Positions 63,629-64,000 of a stretch of DNA of 64,000 nt are shown in pieces. The notes beneath the pieces are model-generated. The model worked only from the letters and a program-made list of their open reading frames with translations. It did not search any database and was not told the DNA's origin. How positions within the stretch are numbered: position 1 is the first letter of the stretch; each line of letters starts with the position of its first letter. This DNA comes from Evansella halocellulosilytica (lineage in GTDB: Bacteria; Bacillota; Bacilli; Bacillales; Salisediminibacteriaceae): positions 1,356,188-1,420,187 of the forward strand of contig NZ_NIST01000001.1 in the NCBI RefSeq assembly GCF_002335745.1. The letters are read 5' to 3'. The position numbers and the translations under genes were made by a program.

Positions 63629-64000
63629 GTGTGCCCCGCAGTCACACAGTCTAAGTGGTTCAAATCCACTCAGTAACTTTACCCTTTAAAGTACTGTAGC
63701 CGAAGCAACATCCTCCCTCTAATGAGAAGGATGGACAGGGTGCCCTCTGAGAAGGGGGATCTGAAAGGTCTGCAGGCAAAGTCCAGCCCGGAACAAAATG
63801 TGAACCAGAGGTGGCGGCAGTGTTGGGTGACCCGCCATCAAAACGGGGAAACCTGTGCAGACGCACACTTTATAGGAAAATACGAAAGGGACATGACCTA
63901 TAAAGCCCACTGACGTGATTAGGGTCAGGATGGATGGAACAGAAGGTGTGATGACCGGGGGAAGCACTGTAGGTTCCTTCGTGTAAACATACGGAGGTAG
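63629..64000 (+). mobile_element. Probable second group II intron, 5' part
   Basis: GTGTGCCCC begins a 370-nt structured, noncoding stretch that runs to the window end. It has many paired GC-rich blocks (GGGGAAACCTGTG, GACGCACAC, GGGAAGCACTGTAGG) like domain I of a group II intron. Its location a few bases after a terminator parallels the first intron. The reverse transcriptase gene would lie past the window end, so the call is partial. Confidence 0.5.

Noticed and set aside
63660-63967. Coding frames in the last 370 bases
   Set aside because: They overlap each other on both strands in a GC-rich structured RNA-like region, with no ribosome binding sites.

Overview
The window is chromosomal DNA from a low-to-moderate GC, spore-forming-type member of the Bacillaceae. 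Gene content and order match Bacillus relatives: acpS-ydcC-alr-ndoAI-ndoA, yhcEFGHI, rocR/rocAD/rocF, opuA, sigX/rsiX and csaA. Several traits point to a salt-tolerant or alkaliphilic lifestyle: an OpuA glycine betaine transporter with an adjacent GbsR-type regulator, a BCCT carrier with an unusual acidic helical tail, and lipoproteins with very acidic linkers. The species cannot be named from the sequence alone; this is inference.

Layout. 1-5217: end of a UlaA-type PTS permease gene, then a phosphotriesterase-family lactonase, a creatininase-family amidohydrolase, a SIS-domain protein, nagA and nagB, which looks like a catabolic locus for an amino-sugar derivative. 5224-7040: an IS1182-family element inserted in the nag terminator and flanked by 25-bp palindromic direct repeats; its transposase has two frameshifts. 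7347-11819: lipoprotein, TIGR01777 epimerase, small membrane protein, cold-shock protein, APH(6)-like kinase and a paired fluoride channel operon. 11992-16330: BCCT transporter, FMN reductase, csaA and a DUF2628 protein. 16430-18763: T-box-controlled argS with an extra structured segment between leader and gene. 20037-24469: yhcE-I-like ABC exporter operon with its GntR regulator. 24543-27760: cadC-cadA with a palindromic operator shared with a divergent membrane protein gene. 28114-31325: GerMN lipoprotein, DUF4097 protein and MITE-like repeats. 31369-35531: opuAA-AB-AC and a GbsR-like regulator. 35920-38163: a 28-residue membrane peptide gene and an ECF sigma/anti-sigma pair with an autoregulatory-type promoter. 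38816-45589: arginine/ornithine/proline catabolism (rocR, rocA, rocD, proline dehydrogenase, rocF) with a sigma-54 promoter and two RocR-type upstream sites. 46176-52828: mgtE, a bd-type quinol oxidase (short CydA type) and a ba3-type cytochrome oxidase with a 47-residue small subunit. 53148-56280: a Fur-box-controlled Fbp-type ATPase gene followed directly, after its terminator, by a group II intron. 56444-56650: four 52-bp tandem hairpin repeats. 56812-64000: rhomboid protease, acpS, nnr, ydcC, alr, ndoAI/ndoA, and probably the 5' part of a second group II intron after the ndoA terminator.

The genes work in clear modules: amino-sugar use, osmoprotection (OpuA, BCCT, GbsR-like), metal and anion defence (CadA, FluC pair, MgtE), nitrogen catabolism (Roc), envelope stress (ECF sigma) and respiration (two terminal oxidases). 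Mobile DNA is concentrated just behind intrinsic terminators: the IS1182 element, one clear group II intron and one probable intron. A family of MITE-like intergenic repeats occurs at least four times. The strongest leads for undescribed biology are the PTS/lactonase/amidohydrolase/Nag cluster, the octapeptide-repeat tail of the BCCT carrier, and the 52-bp hairpin array next to the intron.
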